Assembly: GCA_001766655.1 (NCBI GenBank)
Contig: MJCC01000008.1
Span: 257,491-321,490 of the forward strand
Length of the DNA stretch: 64,000 nt
Source: Phytomonas francai
Lineage: Eukaryota; Euglenozoa; Kinetoplastea; Trypanosomatida; Trypanosomatidae
Direction: 5' to 3'
A model generated the notes under the pieces. The model saw only the letters and a list, made by a program, of their open reading frames with translations, was not told the origin of the DNA and searched no databases. Each line of letters begins with the position of its first letter. The first letter of the stretch is position 1. The translations under genes and the position numbers were made by a program. Shown here piece by piece: positions 38,337 through 47,896 of this stretch.

Positions 38337-41300
38337 ATGAATGTTCTTTACAGAGTCACAAAAAATTTGACACGACCTGTAAAGGTGCCCCGTATACTCT
38401 GCTCCTCCGCTCGTCTTAAAGATTCTTCTCTGCTACTTTTGAGACTGTCAAAAAGTGATCCACTTTTTGATGCAAAGATAGAAAAAGTAAAATTTGAGAG
38501 CTTGACTTTGCAAACGCATGGCGGTGATGTTAAGCTTCAAGACGGTGAGGTGGTTTCAGGAGGGATGACTCAAAAGAAGGACGACTCTGCAAATCTTCGC
38601 AACCGGAGAATGCAGAAGAAAAAGGGGTTTGAGGCCCTGATACGTTGGTGTAGCGCTCATCAGGAGGTTGCTGCATTGTGTAGTGGATCCAACGACTCGT
38701 ACCTCTCGACCCTGGGGTCTTTGAAAGACATCCACATGGTTGATATCGCTGCGATCTCGTGGTTGCAGCGCACTATGTCGACCCTCTCGTGCGGCCAAAG
38801 TCTTGTCATTTTGAGTCTTCTCTGCGATATTCTGTATCACAAGGCGCGTGTGCTTTCGTTAGTGTCAGGAAAGAAGCCTGAAAAAGGTGAAAAATGTAAG
38901 ACACCGAACGATCCAGAGGGGACAATTGAGCAAAGTCTTCTCAGCACTATCTTGGCCCTCAAGCAGCGCATTGCCGCGAGTGAGCATTTGGAAAGCCAGC
39001 CTCTCACACTTTTTCTCAGCGCTATTTATGGGCTGCATAGGATCTCATCATGTGAGTTTCCTTTCCTCAGCTCTCTTAGCACCGTGGAGCGATCATTGAT
39101 GGAGGTGCCCGACATTTTTTTTACCATCGCGTTTCGTCAAATGCGGGAGGCTATCTCGAGCACTTCATCTACACAACCCCAAAGCTCTGACCCTGCTCTC
39201 AGTATCGAAGTGCTTTTGACGTTTATGCTTCTCTTCTCCCCTGAAAGGCGAGCTGAGTTTCACACTCAGGCGGATCAAAAAGTCTTTTCCGATGTTGTGG
39301 ATTTGCTTGAACAGAAAATTAATCTATGTGTGAAAACCAGCGAGGAGTCTCACGCGCCAACGGGAGTGGAGCAAAATTCAGACGGCGAAGGAGAGAGTAA
39401 AAGGAGCGGAAAGGATATCGAATGCCACGGAGAAATGCCACCCCCAAGCAAGGCCATGAGGGCTCCATCCAAAGCAAGCGCACTGGACTGCGCATTTATG
39501 AATCTCATCTCTCTACAGGAGTGTGCAGAGCTGATGCGCAACGTGTGCTTCGCAAAAACATCATGCCGCTTGAGTCTGCTTCAGTATGTGTGCTGCTGCC
39601 TACAGAGCCCGAGTAAATTCACCTTGGAGGAAATTCAATTACTTCTCGGCATGTTTCGCTCACTTGAGAACGTGGGGGAGAGGGTTCAGGGGAGGTGGCT
39701 AACAGACTATATTATTCAGCAGCTGCCTCTGCTCAGTGTCCCTATGATGATACGCTTTCTTCCATACACACAGAACCCTTCTGCATATGTACAACGCATG
39801 GAGCTGACGGATGACCATGTTAAGAGCCTCAGCCCGGAGGATGCGCTGGAGCTGCTCCAAGTTGGATCGTCTTTTATCCCCTGGGACACCCAAAAGCAGC
39901 TAATCTTGGCGAGCTTAGACCCGCGCCCTCGTGCCCTTATCGAGTGTTTGTTGAAGTCAAAGACAAAACCTCGTACGGATCTGTGCTCCGAAGAAGCTCT
40001 GAAAAGCGTATGCACGCTAACACCAGGTTATATATCTCTGTTATCCTTCCTTGTTTTTCAAAGGCTTCCGAATATGAAATCAGACCCCGGTGAGGAAGCG
40101 AATCGTGAGGAGGTGTTCTATTGGACCTCAGTACTCATGACATCAGCGGACTGGTGTAAAGGTGTCGAAACCGAGCAACCTCACGACCACTCTCGCGAGC
40201 CCATCATCCCCTCTGCGAATACGAAGGAAAACGAAGAAGACCCGTCGAAGGATATCTGTCATTCTTTCAAAGCTTTGGAAATTTATGTGGCTTATCGGGA
40301 CCATTGTAACCTAGTGGAAAAAAAACTCGGTGAGAATAGCACATTCCCGCAGCCCATGATTCTGAGCGACAAAACGCTGCTCAACCACTATGTTCGATAT
40401 GTGTTTATGTCCACATCCGAGTGTAAAAAAAACGACGTGATCGCGGTGCTGGTGAGATTACTTTCGTACTTGGAAGACAGAGAGTCCAAGAGGCAGCTGG
40501 TGGATCGCCTTATTCGGTACAACGAGGCCCCGACGTCGAAGCAATCCCTGGCCCGCTTCATCGAGCTCCTTTCCGAGGCAGCGACGGCGCTGGCGGTGTA
40601 CAACCCGGACCTGCTCCGGCTCTTTCTCAAGCAGAGCTGCGTGGATCCGGGGCGGCTGGGGGGTGCCGGGGCCTGCGAGCTCCCCGCGGAGCCCCCGTCG
40701 ACGGCGCTCTACACCCTTTATCTCACGCGCTCCCTGCGGTATTTGCTCGGCGGCGGGGAAGGGCGGGCACCGGCGCGCGCCGAGGAGGCCCGGCGGGCGA
40801 TCACGGCCTGGCTGAACCACTACTTTTTGACCCTCGCGAAGGCGCGGGAGGGGCCGTGCGAGGGCGCGGTCGAGGAGCTCCTCGGGCTCGTCTACCGGGC
40901 GGGCTGCGACTTGCCGCCGCCGATGCTCGCGGAGGTCGCGCGGCGCTGTCGGGAGAGGCTTCCCGAGGATCGGACGGCCGCCGTAGAAGTCGAACGCGAC
41001 GCCCCCCCTTCTTCTTTTTCTTCTTCTCCGGAGGAGGGGGAGGGGGCGATCGGGTTTGTGGACGAGCCGCACGTCCCCGGGGGGTCCGAGGCGGGGGGCT
41101 TCCTGCCGCCCGCGCACTTTCTGGTGCTCGTGCGGTCCGAGGTCGCCGTGGGGCTCCGCCTGGATCGGCCCTACCTGGAATTTTTGCTCCGATCCTGCGG
41201 CCTCGAGATGACGGGGGGGGTGCTGGGCTCGTTTTTGATCGCCGTCCAACGGAGACGCGCTCGCCCGGCGCTGATCGACGACCTGTGCATTATCGCGACC

Positions 41301-43820
41301 ACCTTCGAAACGGTTCTCAAGCGCCTCCCGGTGCCGCGGGATGACGGGGACTCCCGTGAGCCTCCGGAAAAGGCGCGAGAAACGACATCTGCGGTGCTCG
41401 CCCAGCTCGTGCGAGTTTCCCTCGCGCACCTCTACAAAACGCCGGGCTACGCGACGGCGCTGGCGGGGGGGTCGACGAAAGCGGAGCTCCGCGGGGAGGC
41501 TCCGCTCACCGCCGATCGGATCCGCGGTGAGGGGGGTGGCGAGGCTACCGGGGCTGGCGCCGTTGACGGAAAGCGAGAACCGTCGGCGGACCAAAGAACC
41601 CTTAAGGGGGAAATCCTCCGTGTTGACGGGGCCCTCCTCCGAGCGTTTTCGCTTCTTACCGACGAATCTGAGAAGGAAATTGCATTGCAGTATCTTCACC
41701 AATTGCAACCCGTTTTTCGGGATGCCAGTAAATACCTGTTCTCACGAGCTTGTGAGCAGATGAATAACTTTTCACAGAAGGAACTGATCCTGTTAGCGTC
41801 ACGTTATCCGGCAGGGGCGGATGAGGTGCTCAAACACCTCATGAAGATGGATCTGAGGCTGACTGTCGATTTTGGTGAATTTTTGAAGGAAGCCAAAAAC
41901 ATTCCGATGCAGATTGTGGAAAAGATTACAGACGCTCACCTTGAGTCGTTAAGCTTTGCCTGGTGCACGCGATTGCTGTCCGCATTGGTGGTTCGCCAAG
42001 AGGAAGTTTCGGATAAATTTCTCGTTCGGATGTTAAGGCGCGTGATGGAGGCCGACGCGCCTCGTGAATCTGACCGGAATCTCTTTCTTTTTATTCTCCA
42101 GTCCTACTTGCCGATGCCGAATCCTTCCCGGGAAGGTACTCACCCTTCTTATCCTCGCAGTGAGGAACGGGGGGCCTCCTCAAAAACATCACTAAAGTCC
42201 TTTTCACCGGACAACAACAACGGTGAGAGCAACGTCAATGAAATGAAGAGTTCCGTAGTACCAATCGCGCAAGATAAGCGTGCACGAGAGAAAATCCTTT
42301 ACAAATGTTTGAAGCACATTCTCTCAATTTATGAAATCACGACGACGGATGGCTTGATTGATTTTTTGTCAACCTCGCTGCCGATTGCGCAAAACTTGAT
42401 TGAACTTGCTGTAATGGAGCGGGCTGAGAAAATTACCTCCGAGTACCTTCTCAACGAGGTCATGGTGGATACAACCAAGCTCACAAAGCTAGTGCACCTT
42501 CTTCATCGTCACCACTTGCCGATTCTTCGTATTGGTCAAATCGTGAAGAAGAGCTTCTTTGACAGCGAGAATTTTCTGGAAAGGATTGCGCCGTCGGCGC
42601 CTTCGGAGGGGGGTCTTCCCGACGACGAGGCCCCCTTCCAGGGGGGCCCGACGCCGGCAGCCTCGGTGGCCCATACCGTGGAGCTCGCGGCCCTCATTGG
42701 GGGCGCCCAAGGGGGCGGTCCGGGCGCGCAGAAGAGAGGCGATGACGAGGCCGAGCATTGCCTTCTCGAAGAGGTTCTGAAAACCCTGCGGGGCCATTTC
42801 CAGGGGCCGTCCGAGCAGCTTTTGATGCTGAGCGCGTTGGTCGACACGATGGCGCGGTATGATTTCTTCCCGGTTCACCAGCTGGATCGTTTCACGCGCG
42901 ACCTATGCGAGGGCGTCCTGATCCAGTCCAACCGGCTCTCCTCCAGCGAGCTCGCGAAGCTCCTCCAGAATATCAGTCGGCTGAAGAAGTGGGATGTGAT
43001 CAAGCGGGTGGGGGCGAGGGTGGGGGGGGCGGGCGATGAGGCGACCTTCGACAAGGTCTTCCGCGCGGCCTACGCGCGGGCCGACCCGCACAGTCGCTGC
43101 GTGGTGGTGAAGGCCATGTGCTCGGACAAGGAGCTCTTTCTGCGGTACGGGGACTACGCGATGGGCTTCCTCCGGCCGGACATCCCCCTGCTCTCGCACG
43201 AGGACCTCGAGGTGCTTTTGGTCGCCTGCCTGCGGCTGCCGAGCGCAGCGGTCGTCGAGGCGACCCTCGACGCGGTCGGGACGCGGCTGCTCGGGGGGCT
43301 CGACCAGTGCAAGCGGAGCACCCTCGTGCGGCTTCTGCAGTGCCACGCGAGCTTCGCGATCGCCGACGACGCCCTGCTCACGCGCGTGCTCGCCCGGCTG
43401 GAGGGGCAGTTCGTGAGCCGCGGCGAGGCCCAGCTCGAGAACTCGCAGCTCCTCACCCTCCTGCAGGCCATCGCGCGGCTCGACCTCCCGGTCCCGTCGA
43501 GGCTCGCCACCCTCTGCTTCGCCAAGCTCGAGAAGCAGCTCGACAGGCTCACGCCGCACCAACTCGCGCAGGCGGGGTGGCTCGCGATGGAGCTCGAGAT
43601 GGGCTACTCCGCGAGCATACACGCCCTCGTCGTGCGCATACTCGAGACCCGCGAGGGATACCGCTCGAGTAAGTTCTTTCGCGACGTCTCCGAGAGGCTT
43701 TGCGATGAGTACGATGTAGAGGTGCCGGCGCTGCTGAGAGCGGCAAAGCTCCGCGCCCGCCGCGAACGGGAGCGGATCGAGGAGTACTGGCAAAAGCGGC
43801 GTTTGCTGACCCAAAATTGA
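38337..43820 (+). CDS. Very large helical-repeat protein, probably mitochondrial
   Basis: 1827 residues. The N terminus (MNVLYRVTKNLTRPVKVP, then ILCSSARL) is Arg/Lys-rich, lacks acidic residues and looks like a mitochondrial presequence. Most of the chain consists of paired amphipathic helices. They are clearest in the last 350 residues: LSSSELAKLLQNISRLKKW, LSHEDLEVLLVACLRLP, LENSQLLTLLQAIARLDLP and LTPHQLAQAGWLAMELEMGY recur at about 35-40 residue intervals. This L-x-x-L-L-x-A-L-A-L pattern is that of the FAST-kinase/OPR-like helical repeats found in mitochondrial RNA metabolism. A role in kinetoplast RNA processing or mitoribosome assembly is plausible but unproven. GC jumps sharply at about 40580-41640 and again from about 42580 to the end, without breaking the frame. 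Confidence 0.6.
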   Translation: MNVLYRVTKNLTRPVKVPRILCSSARLKDSSLLLLRLSKSDPLFDAKIEKVKFESLTLQTHGGDVKLQDGEVVSGGMTQKKDDSANLRNRRMQKKKGFEALIRWCSAHQEVAALCSGSNDSYLSTLGSLKDIHMVDIAAISWLQRTMSTLSCGQSLVILSLLCDILYHKARVLSLVSGKKPEKGEKCKTPNDPEGTIEQSLLSTILALKQRIAASEHLESQPLTLFLSAIYGLHRISSCEFPFLSSLSTVERSLMEVPDIFFTIAFRQMREAISSTSSTQPQSSDPALSIEVLLTFMLLFSPERRAEFHTQADQKVFSDVVDLLEQKINLCVKTSEESHAPTGVEQNSDGEGESKRSGKDIECHGEMPPPSKAMRAPSKASALDCAFMNLISLQECAELMRNVCFAKTSCRLSLLQYVCCCLQSPSKFTLEEIQLLLGMFRSLENVGERVQGRWLTDYIIQQLPLLSVPMMIRFLPYTQNPSAYVQRMELTDDHVKSLSPEDALELLQVGSSFIPWDTQKQLILASLDPRPRALIECLLKSKTKPRTDLCSEEALKSVCTLTPGYISLLSFLVFQRLPNMKSDPGEEANREEVFYWTSVLMTSADWCKGVETEQPHDHSREPIIPSANTKENEEDPSKDICHSFKALEIYVAYRDHCNLVEKKLGENSTFPQPMILSDKTLLNHYVRYVFMSTSECKKNDVIAVLVRLLSYLEDRESKRQLVDRLIRYNEAPTSKQSLARFIELLSEAATALAVYNPDLLRLFLKQSCVDPGRLGGAGACELPAEPPSTALYTLYLTRSLRYLLGGGEGRAPARAEEARRAITAWLNHYFLTLAKAREGPCEGAVEELLGLVYRAGCDLPPPMLAEVARRCRERLPEDRTAAVEVERDAPPSSFSSSPEEGEGAIGFVDEPHVPGGSEAGGFLPPAHFLVLVRSEVAVGLRLDRPYLEFLLRSCGLEMTGGVLGSFLIAVQRRRARPALIDDLCIIATTFETVLKRLPVPRDDGDSREPPEKARETTSAVLAQLVRVSLAHLYKTPGYATALAGGSTKAELRGEAPLTADRIRGEGGGEATGAGAVDGKREPSADQRTLKGEILRVDGALLRAFSLLTDESEKEIALQYLHQLQPVFRDASKYLFSRACEQMNNFSQKELILLASRYPAGADEVLKHLMKMDLRLTVDFGEFLKEAKNIPMQIVEKITDAHLESLSFAWCTRLLSALVVRQEEVSDKFLVRMLRRVMEADAPRESDRNLFLFILQSYLPMPNPSREGTHPSYPRSEERGASSKTSLKSFSPDNNNGESNVNEMKSSVVPIAQDKRAREKILYKCLKHILSIYEITTTDGLIDFLSTSLPIAQNLIELAVMERAEKITSEYLLNEVMVDTTKLTKLVHLLHRHHLPILRIGQIVKKSFFDSENFLERIAPSAPSEGGLPDDEAPFQGGPTPAASVAHTVELAALIGGAQGGGPGAQKRGDDEAEHCLLEEVLKTLRGHFQGPSEQLLMLSALVDTMARYDFFPVHQLDRFTRDLCEGVLIQSNRLSSSELAKLLQNISRLKKWDVIKRVGARVGGAGDEATFDKVFRAAYARADPHSRCVVVKAMCSDKELFLRYGDYAMGFLRPDIPLLSHEDLEVLLVACLRLPSAAVVEATLDAVGTRLLGGLDQCKRSTLVRLLQCHASFAIADDALLTRVLARLEGQFVSRGEAQLENSQLLTLLQAIARLDLPVPSRLATLCFAKLEKQLDRLTPHQLAQAGWLAMELEMGYSASIHALVVRILETREGYRSSKFFRDVSERLCDEYDVEVPALLRAAKLRARRERERIEEYWQKRRLLTQN

Positions 43821-44202
43821 AACACGTAGACATCTCTGCACAAACGCACCACACGAGTAGCTCGAAAACGTTTTGCCCGCACAATCCACATATTTTATCT
43901 TCCCCTCCCTCTTCAACCTCCTGTATCTATACTTCCGCTCTCCATGAGATCAAGCAATAGCCTCGACATGGTGTGTCGTCTTCCTCAAACCTTTTAGGTT
44001 CCCTTACCGGATGTTTTTTTTTCTTTTTTGGGGGGGGGGAGGGTATAAACTTTTTATTTTATTGATTATCTTGTCTGAAAAGATTTGAATCTAATGGAAT
44101 TTATATATTCTAATTATTATTCGTAATAATCTCTTCTCTCTTTTTCGATCATTTTTAAAATACCTCATCCCCCTAGTAGTTAGTCGGGACAACATCCAAA
44201 AT
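43821..44202. other. Intergenic
   Basis: About 380 bases with a T run interrupted by C passing into 10 G at 44030-44039, then AT-rich sequence with a TTTTTCGATC pyrimidine stretch ahead of the next ATG. No gene. Confidence 0.6.
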
Positions 44203-44892
44203 ATGGCGCTGAAGAGTTCACCTCCTCAAAGGGTTCTGGATGAGTCAGACATTCTGCAATCAACGAAACAGTACGATATTGAGCTCGTTTACCATGCCAA
44301 CCTCTCGCAGATGGGGATCATCCAGCTAGGGGTGGCCTTCCGACGTTGCCATACCCTTACTGTCCTGGATCTCAGCCGAAATAAGCTCCTCTCACTCGAT
44401 GGGATTCAGGCTGTGTCCGCTACTTTGGTCTTTTTGAATGCCTCTGAAAATTGCATTCGCGACCTCTCGCATCTTCGTCGGTTAGCTCGTTTGGAGCGTG
44501 TTTGGCTTGAGGGGAACCAGCTCAGCAGTAAGGCCTCAATAGCCCCACTGGCCGAGCTGAAGACCCTAAAAGAAGTATGGCTGCGGCGGGAGACTAGAAT
44601 GGAGTTGTCAGCGAACGATACGCCTTGTGTGATGGTAGACAACCCAATTTGCTCGGATTCCAACGCGTACGCTCTACTATGTCGTGAGCTTTTCTCTCAC
44701 GTGCGTTTGCTTGACGGGAAGGCTTATCGGCAAGATGCAGAGGAGGACACCGCCGCATTAGCCGCGGCTACCTCGACAGGCGAGTGCGTGGTCAGTCTTA
44801 AGAAGGCTTGTGAATGTATAAAGAGAGAGGCACTGCGGGAAAGCAACGAGGAATCCCATCTGCTGCGAATTCTAAAGGCCTGCCCGACATGA
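44203..44892 (+). CDS. Leucine-rich repeat protein (LRRC61/U2A'-like)
   Basis: 229 residues. Four or five 22-residue LRRs at about 30-135 follow the SDS22-like consensus: LTVLDLSRNKLLSLDGI, LVFLNASENCIRDLSHL, LERVWLEGNQLS and LKEVWLRRE. An LRR cap follows (DNPICSD, then HVRLLDG near 170). The C-terminal 60 residues are helical and charged. There is no membrane segment or enzymatic domain, so it is probably a protein-interaction scaffold. The cap and overall length are like LRRC61 or the U2 snRNP A' protein; I cannot decide between these, nor exclude an axonemal LRR protein. Confidence 0.8.
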   Translation: MALKSSPPQRVLDESDILQSTKQYDIELVYHANLSQMGIIQLGVAFRRCHTLTVLDLSRNKLLSLDGIQAVSATLVFLNASENCIRDLSHLRRLARLERVWLEGNQLSSKASIAPLAELKTLKEVWLRRETRMELSANDTPCVMVDNPICSDSNAYALLCRELFSHVRLLDGKAYRQDAEEDTAALAAATSTGECVVSLKKACECIKREALRESNEESHLLRILKACPT

Positions 44893-45282
44893 AGTTACTG
44901 AGCTCTTCAAAATCCCTTCGAACGGGGAGTGTACAGTACTACAATTCTTCATTGTAAATCTATATTGTGTAAATAGAACGACTGATCCTCCTTCAACAAC
45001 ATCCACAAAAAAGTGAAAGAGGCGGCGTGGAGCTCAGCAGAAGCTGGGGCAACCTCGTTGCCTTTTGTCTTGCTTTTAAGAGGGTCGGTTATAGAATTGT
45101 TCCTCATTGTTTCACGAGTTTGTGCACCCCAAACAAAAATGCTACATTGCTAAATTTACCTCTCTTTCCCTTTGCGCGTATACGTAGCGTTTTTTCTCCC
45201 TTTCCTTAACCCCCCATCCCCAAAGGAGCGAAGAATCAAAAAAAAACACGACAACAACAACAACAAGGAGTAGTCGACCGTG
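44893..45282. other. Intergenic
   Basis: About 390 bases. Pyrimidine-rich stretch at 45155-45205 and an A/CAA-rich leader before the next ATG. No gene recognised. Confidence 0.6.
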
Positions 45283-46614
45283 ATGGATGCGGATCGCATT
45301 AAAGAGGGTGACTATGTCTTTATCAGTGGGAGTGGGGTTCAACGCATCGGGGAGGCCAGGAAGGGGGTTCGGCTGAGGCTCGACCGCTGTCGATCGGCCT
45401 TCACGGGGAGTTTGGTGGGGATGCGGTACGGTGAGGTGGTGCGGCTGAGCCCGCGCTCGCGGTCTTTCCGGGCCTGCGAAGAGTACCCCGACCTCGACCT
45501 CAGCGGCGCGAACGCGACCGGCGCGAACGACAATCGCGACCTCGTCTGCGATAACCGCAGCCAGCAGCTCACCAAGGACGAGATCGCGGCGATCCGGCGC
45601 GAGCAGGGCGTCGAGACGCTTCTCAGCTCGCTCGTCGAGAACAGCGCGACCTTCCAGGGCAAGACGAACTTCTCCAAGGAGAAGTACCTCGTAAAGAAGA
45701 AGAAGAAGTACGGGGAGCTGTTCAAGGTGCAGCGCCTGACGGCGGGCGGTATGTGCGAGGTGCACGTCCCCAGCATCGCCCCGCCCTGCGAGGCGGCGGA
45801 GGAGCCGCGGTGGGTGCGATTGCGCGCGGATACGGTCGCGCTCATTTTACACCACGCCAACATCTACGACGGCTCCCGCGTCCTGCTCTTCGAGCGCACA
45901 AACGGCGTCATGCCAGCCTACCTCCTTGAGCGACTCGGCGAGACCGGGAAGATCTTCCAGCTTATGGAAAAATCCGCGCAGCCAAACACCTTCCCGGCCT
46001 CCCAGTTAGCCCTGCAGGGGCTGAAGAAACGCTGGAAAGCGATCCCGAACAACGAGGGCTTTCTTAAAGGGATATCCGAGGACCCGAAGGACGACGCCGG
46101 GTGCGAGGCATCGCCTAGCGGGAGCCCAGGCGGCGAGACCACGGTAAGCAGCCCCACCGCGTCTCCAGACGCATCCCAGTGGATGAAAGGTTTGGATGCG
46201 CGGCAAGAGCTGCTGGATAGGCCAGCGGACTCTCTTATTATTGTGGATGACATGAGCGCTGAAAAACAGCTGGCGTGCCTTCTGCCATTTCTTGCTTATG
46301 GCGGGCAGATCGTGGTTCATAGTCCCTTCATAGAAGATTTGACGGGCCTATTCCCAAGGCTTCGGATGGACTGTGTGAACATTCGTATCTCCGAAACATG
46401 GTACCGACATTATCAAGTCCTCCCGCAGCGGACCCATCCAACGGTGAACATGAGCACCGCCGGGGGCTTCTTGCTGACTGCCATCAAAGTTGAACGTAAT
46501 CCAAACCCGAGCCCCCATTATATGCGCGGTGAACCTCTCTTTGACAACATTAGGGAAGATGGATTACAAAGCCGAAAACGTGATCGCGACCTCGAGAACG
46601 ACTGCAGTGAATGA
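45283..46614 (+). CDS. TRM6: tRNA (adenine-58-N1)-methyltransferase non-catalytic subunit TRM6
   Basis: 443 residues from the ATG directly after a GTG. TRM6 (Gcd10) pairs with catalytic TRM61 to make m1A58 in the T-loop of tRNAs, chiefly in the nucleus. Diagnostic stretches are present in order: NRDLVCDNRSQQLT near 85; ENSATFQGKT followed by FSKEKYLVKKKKKY near 117-145; then, near the C terminus, LRMDCVNIRISETWYRHYQV and LPQRTHPTVNMS with GGFLLTAIKV. The middle carries the linker that is variable in all TRM6 proteins, here Gly/Ser/Pro-rich at about 265-305. No SAM-binding motif is expected in this subunit and none is seen. GC-rich up to about 46100. TRM61 is not in the window. Confidence 0.93.
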   Translation: MDADRIKEGDYVFISGSGVQRIGEARKGVRLRLDRCRSAFTGSLVGMRYGEVVRLSPRSRSFRACEEYPDLDLSGANATGANDNRDLVCDNRSQQLTKDEIAAIRREQGVETLLSSLVENSATFQGKTNFSKEKYLVKKKKKYGELFKVQRLTAGGMCEVHVPSIAPPCEAAEEPRWVRLRADTVALILHHANIYDGSRVLLFERTNGVMPAYLLERLGETGKIFQLMEKSAQPNTFPASQLALQGLKKRWKAIPNNEGFLKGISEDPKDDAGCEASPSGSPGGETTVSSPTASPDASQWMKGLDARQELLDRPADSLIIVDDMSAEKQLACLLPFLAYGGQIVVHSPFIEDLTGLFPRLRMDCVNIRISETWYRHYQVLPQRTHPTVNMSTAGGFLLTAIKVERNPNPSPHYMRGEPLFDNIREDGLQSRKRDRDLENDCSE

Positions 46615-46984
46615 TAACTTCGTACTAAAATCGCCAAAAATGAAGAATTTGAGCTTATAAAAATCTTAAAAAAATGGAAGGAGGGTGTGATATAATACCT
46701 TTTCGGCCCTCTTGATGAGTGTATAAACGCAAAAAACTACGAGGAGCACTCATATGGGGGGGGGGATGCTTCACTCTTTATTAGCAATAAATATAAAAAT
46801 TAGCTTGTACCTTTTCTTTTTTTTTGACACATGCGTTCTTCTCCATGTCTTCTTTTTCAACTATAATCCAAGTAAGCAAATACGAAACAAAACCTATAAG
46901 CCTTCTATTCCACACTAGTTGCCTTTTTGTTGTTCTAATCGCTACGCATTATATTAGGTCAAATATATATTTACATATTTGAAG
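46615..46984. other. Intergenic
   Basis: About 370 bases, AT-rich, with 10 G at 46756-46765 and T run at 46818-46826. The pyrimidine runs probably serve the small gene that follows. Confidence 0.6.
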
Positions 46985-47128
46985 ATGATCTACGACACGA
47001 ACTCTCCTCAGTACCAGCAATTTCTCAAGTCTAGCGGTCGTCGCCGCGACGACTATGGTAAGGTGAAGAGCGCCATTATCAGCAAGCAGTCCTCCAAGCC
47101 AGCCGGTGCTGCAAGCACAGGATTGTAG
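46985..47128 (+). CDS. 47-residue conserved-looking small protein
   Basis: A 48-codon frame starting at ATG 46985 and ending TAG. Its base composition (near 50% GC, C/G-ended codons) contrasts sharply with AT-rich DNA on both sides, which argues for coding. The product starts MIYDTNSPQYQQFLKSSG, continues with an RRRDDYGK patch and ends Ser/Ala/Gly-rich. It is basic, with no membrane segment. I do not recognise the family. A gene-sized gap on both sides (370 and 1300 bases) leaves room for its own processed mRNA. Confidence 0.6.
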   Translation: MIYDTNSPQYQQFLKSSGRRRDDYGKVKSAIISKQSSKPAGAASTGL

Positions 47129-47552
47129 AGCATGATGCTGACGAATGAAATCGATTTCGATGTAATGGGGAATCTCTATAAATAATATATTAATAAGAGT
47201 ATTGGAATTTTAAATGGTGAATAGATGACCCTTATGAGCATTCTTCTCTTTAAATGCACATGATAAATCAAGAATTGGTGGAAAAACACATTCCCTATTA
47301 TTTTGGTTGAGCACGCATACTTTTTGCGGAGGTTAATATTTTCCCACTATATCTCTTACCACAACATCACTACTTCTCGTTTCATTTCACGTCTTAGCCT
47401 TTTGTCTTTCCATAAATAGAACTAGATTAGTAGGAGCATTTCTATGGCTACTACTTCAGAATTAGAAAAACAATGCACATTTTTGATATATATATATACA
47501 TATATATGTATACGGCAAAGTTAGATTTATAACAATTAATCCTGCTCAACAT

Positions 47553-47575
47553 TACTGGTGGCGTGGCCACCAGTA
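47553..47575. other. Perfect hairpin, candidate structured RNA element
   Basis: A 10-base arm TACTGGTGGC pairs exactly with GCCACCAGTA across a GTG loop. It sits in a 130-base patch whose composition is unlike the surrounding AT-rich spacer. No known RNA family recognised; C/D or tRNA boxes were not found convincingly. Confidence 0.4.
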
Positions 47576-47873
47576 GCATACCAGAACGCTGTCATTGTAT
47601 CACCACTTGGGATCTCTAAAGATGACATCCACTCACAGCCTGCTTTGCTCCGCTGCTGATGAGAGAAAATCGAGGTAACATTTGAGTTCACTCAAAATAT
47701 TTTTTATTTAAAGTTCTTAGCGAGCATTTCGTTCGGCATGATAGTAGTGCAGCCATAATGAGAAATCTAACACGAGTGACGTTACTGTAAACTGGAACAC
47801 AAACACGACCCCCTTTACGGATGGACAAGGGATGATAAATTGCCACGCGAGCTGAGTGATTTGGATTCAATAT

Positions 47874-47896
47874 CCCCCCTCCCCCCCCCCCCGCAG
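47874..47896 (+). promoter_or_regulatory. Poly(C)-GCAG, possible trans-splice acceptor
   Basis: Six C, one T, then twelve C followed by GCAG at 47896. If used, it would give the RAB3GAP2-like gene a leader long enough to cover its upstream open frame. Confidence 0.35.

Noticed and set aside
40458..41708. 416-codon antisense frame inside the 1827-residue gene
   Set aside because: It coincides with the GC-rich island and gives an Arg/Pro/Gly-rich product; the + frame continues for kilobases on both sides.
42903..43916. 337-codon antisense frame at the end of the 1827-residue gene
   Set aside because: Same cause; the forward frame shows regular helical repeats here.
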